7,096 bases of DNA, taken from assembly GCA_934661735.1 (NCBI GenBank), contig CAKUJN010000100.1, forward strand, positions 1 through 7,096, in the 5' to 3' direction. Below the pieces are notes generated by a model. It had not been told where the DNA came from. It did not search any database and saw only the letters and a program-made list of their open reading frames with translations. The stretch comes from an uncultured Oscillospiraceae bacterium. Its GTDB lineage: Bacteria; Bacillota; Clostridia; Oscillospirales; Oscillospiraceae. This document shows, piece after piece, positions 6,725-7,096 of this stretch (the stretch's first letter is position 1; the number at the start of each line of letters is the position of its first letter). A program made the translations under genes and the position numbers.

Positions 6725-6756
6725 TGTAGGTGCCGACGACTCTGTCGGCCCTTTTG
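6725..6756. repeat. Decayed copy of the 32-bp palindrome, upstream of dnaG
   Basis: TGTAGGTGCCGAC and GTCGGCCCTTTTG surround a 6-nt loop. The inner GCCGAC/GTCGGC stem (6732-6737 and 6744-6749) is perfect, whereas the outer arms no longer match. Length and left arm resemble the intact element at 51-82. It lies in the dnaG leader region, so if transcribed it would form a hairpin before the gene. Confidence 0.6.
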
Positions 6757-6772
6757 TCCGGTTTCACCGGAC
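6756..6772. repeat. Small hairpin GTCCGGT-TTC-ACCGGAC
   Basis: Seven-base-pair arms enclose a 3-nt loop. It is the inverted-orientation partner of 361-377, with the terminal pair changed on both sides so that pairing is preserved. Confidence 0.7.
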
Positions 6773-6782
6773 TGCTGTTGAA

Positions 6783-6797
6783 TGCGGCAGCGCCGCA
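6783..6797. repeat. Small hairpin TGCGGC-AGC-GCCGCA
   Basis: Six-base-pair arms with a 3-nt loop lie between the two hairpins shared with the left flank. The corresponding left spacer (320-358) has no match to it, so this is a copy-specific module. Confidence 0.5.
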
Positions 6798-6813
6798 ACC
6801 GTCGCTCCGCGGG

Positions 6814-7090
6814 CCTACTTTTTCTGTTGCGCCAGAAAAAGTAGGCAAAAAGATGCGCTTGAGGACGCGTCATATTGCGCGCTGACGCGCGCGAATTTTT
6901 GGCCGCTCCGCGGCCTGAACGCCCTCTTCGGGCGCAGGATTGCAACCATTCCGATGGCTTTCGGTTCCGGCAAGTGTACTACACGCAGTTGCGGACAGAC
7001 TGCATCAACTTCGGTTCTGCTCATTTCCGGAATACTCGGCCGATTACGATATTGCACAGCATATTGTACAATAGAACGCGAATACTGTGC
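6814..7090 (-). repeat. Right copy of the long hairpin-rich intergenic repeat, inverted relative to the left copy
   Basis: Read on the minus strand, this matches 18-319 of the plus strand at roughly 85-90 % by eye in the core. The inner end carries the same 13-bp hairpin (6814-6826 and 6833-6845) with a different loop. It lacks the 32-bp palindrome of the left copy but has an extra 15-bp hairpin at 6901-6915. An 80-codon open frame (6815-7057, minus strand) parallels the left one. It lies upstream of dnaG in the same sense. Together with 6674-6813 it fills a gene-free stretch of 423 nt that also shows no clear promoter. Confidence 0.85.
6901..6915. repeat. 15-bp hairpin present only in the right repeat copy
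   Basis: GGCCGC-TCC-GCGGCC is a perfect 6-bp stem with a 3-nt loop. The left copy goes directly from GAGGGCGTCA to AATAAAATCGCGCGC at this point, so the two copies differ by about exactly this hairpin. Confidence 0.7.
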
Positions 7091-7096
7091 ACTATC

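Overview
The window is a block of core information-processing genes, all on the minus strand. Read in the direction of transcription (right to left) the order is dnaG, rpoD, acpP, SRP RNA, dnaX, ybaB, recR. The DNA is GC-rich by eye. The SRP RNA is the long Gram-positive type with an Alu domain, and dnaX-ybaB-recR follows it as in many Firmicutes. Together with a short housekeeping sigma factor (390 aa) just after dnaG, this suggests a GC-rich member of the Clostridia, perhaps an Oscillospirales gut lineage. That placement is inference; no species marker was identified.

Layout. Positions 1-415 hold no convincing gene but contain a long hairpin-rich repeat, a nested 32-bp palindrome and the probable recR terminator. 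recR (416-1015), ybaB (1017-1373) and dnaX (1398-3044) are packed with gaps of 1 and 24 nt. The SRP RNA (about 3104-3400) lies between dnaX and acpP (3432-3650). acpP has the only clear sigma-A promoter in the window (3688-3715). rpoD (3755-4927) and dnaG (4931-6673) are 3 nt apart, and the rpoD ribosome binding site lies inside the last codons of dnaG. Positions 6674-7096 are again gene-free and carry a second copy of the left-hand repeat in inverted orientation.

How the genes fit together. DnaG makes replication primers and DnaX builds the clamp loader. RecR and YbaB are linked to recombinational repair and DNA binding. RpoD directs bulk transcription, the SRP RNA targets membrane proteins, and AcpP carries growing fatty acids for membrane lipids. 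This is growth-linked housekeeping, and the genes themselves look intact and ordinary.

The unusual part is the pair of flanks. Two divergent copies (about 85-90 % identical by eye over roughly 200 nt) of one structured repeat face each other across the gene block. They differ by clean gains or losses of small palindromes: a 32-bp one in the left copy and a 15-bp one in the right. This points to a modular repeat family that accumulates nested hairpins. I saw no defence system, phage, CRISPR array, transposase or tRNA.
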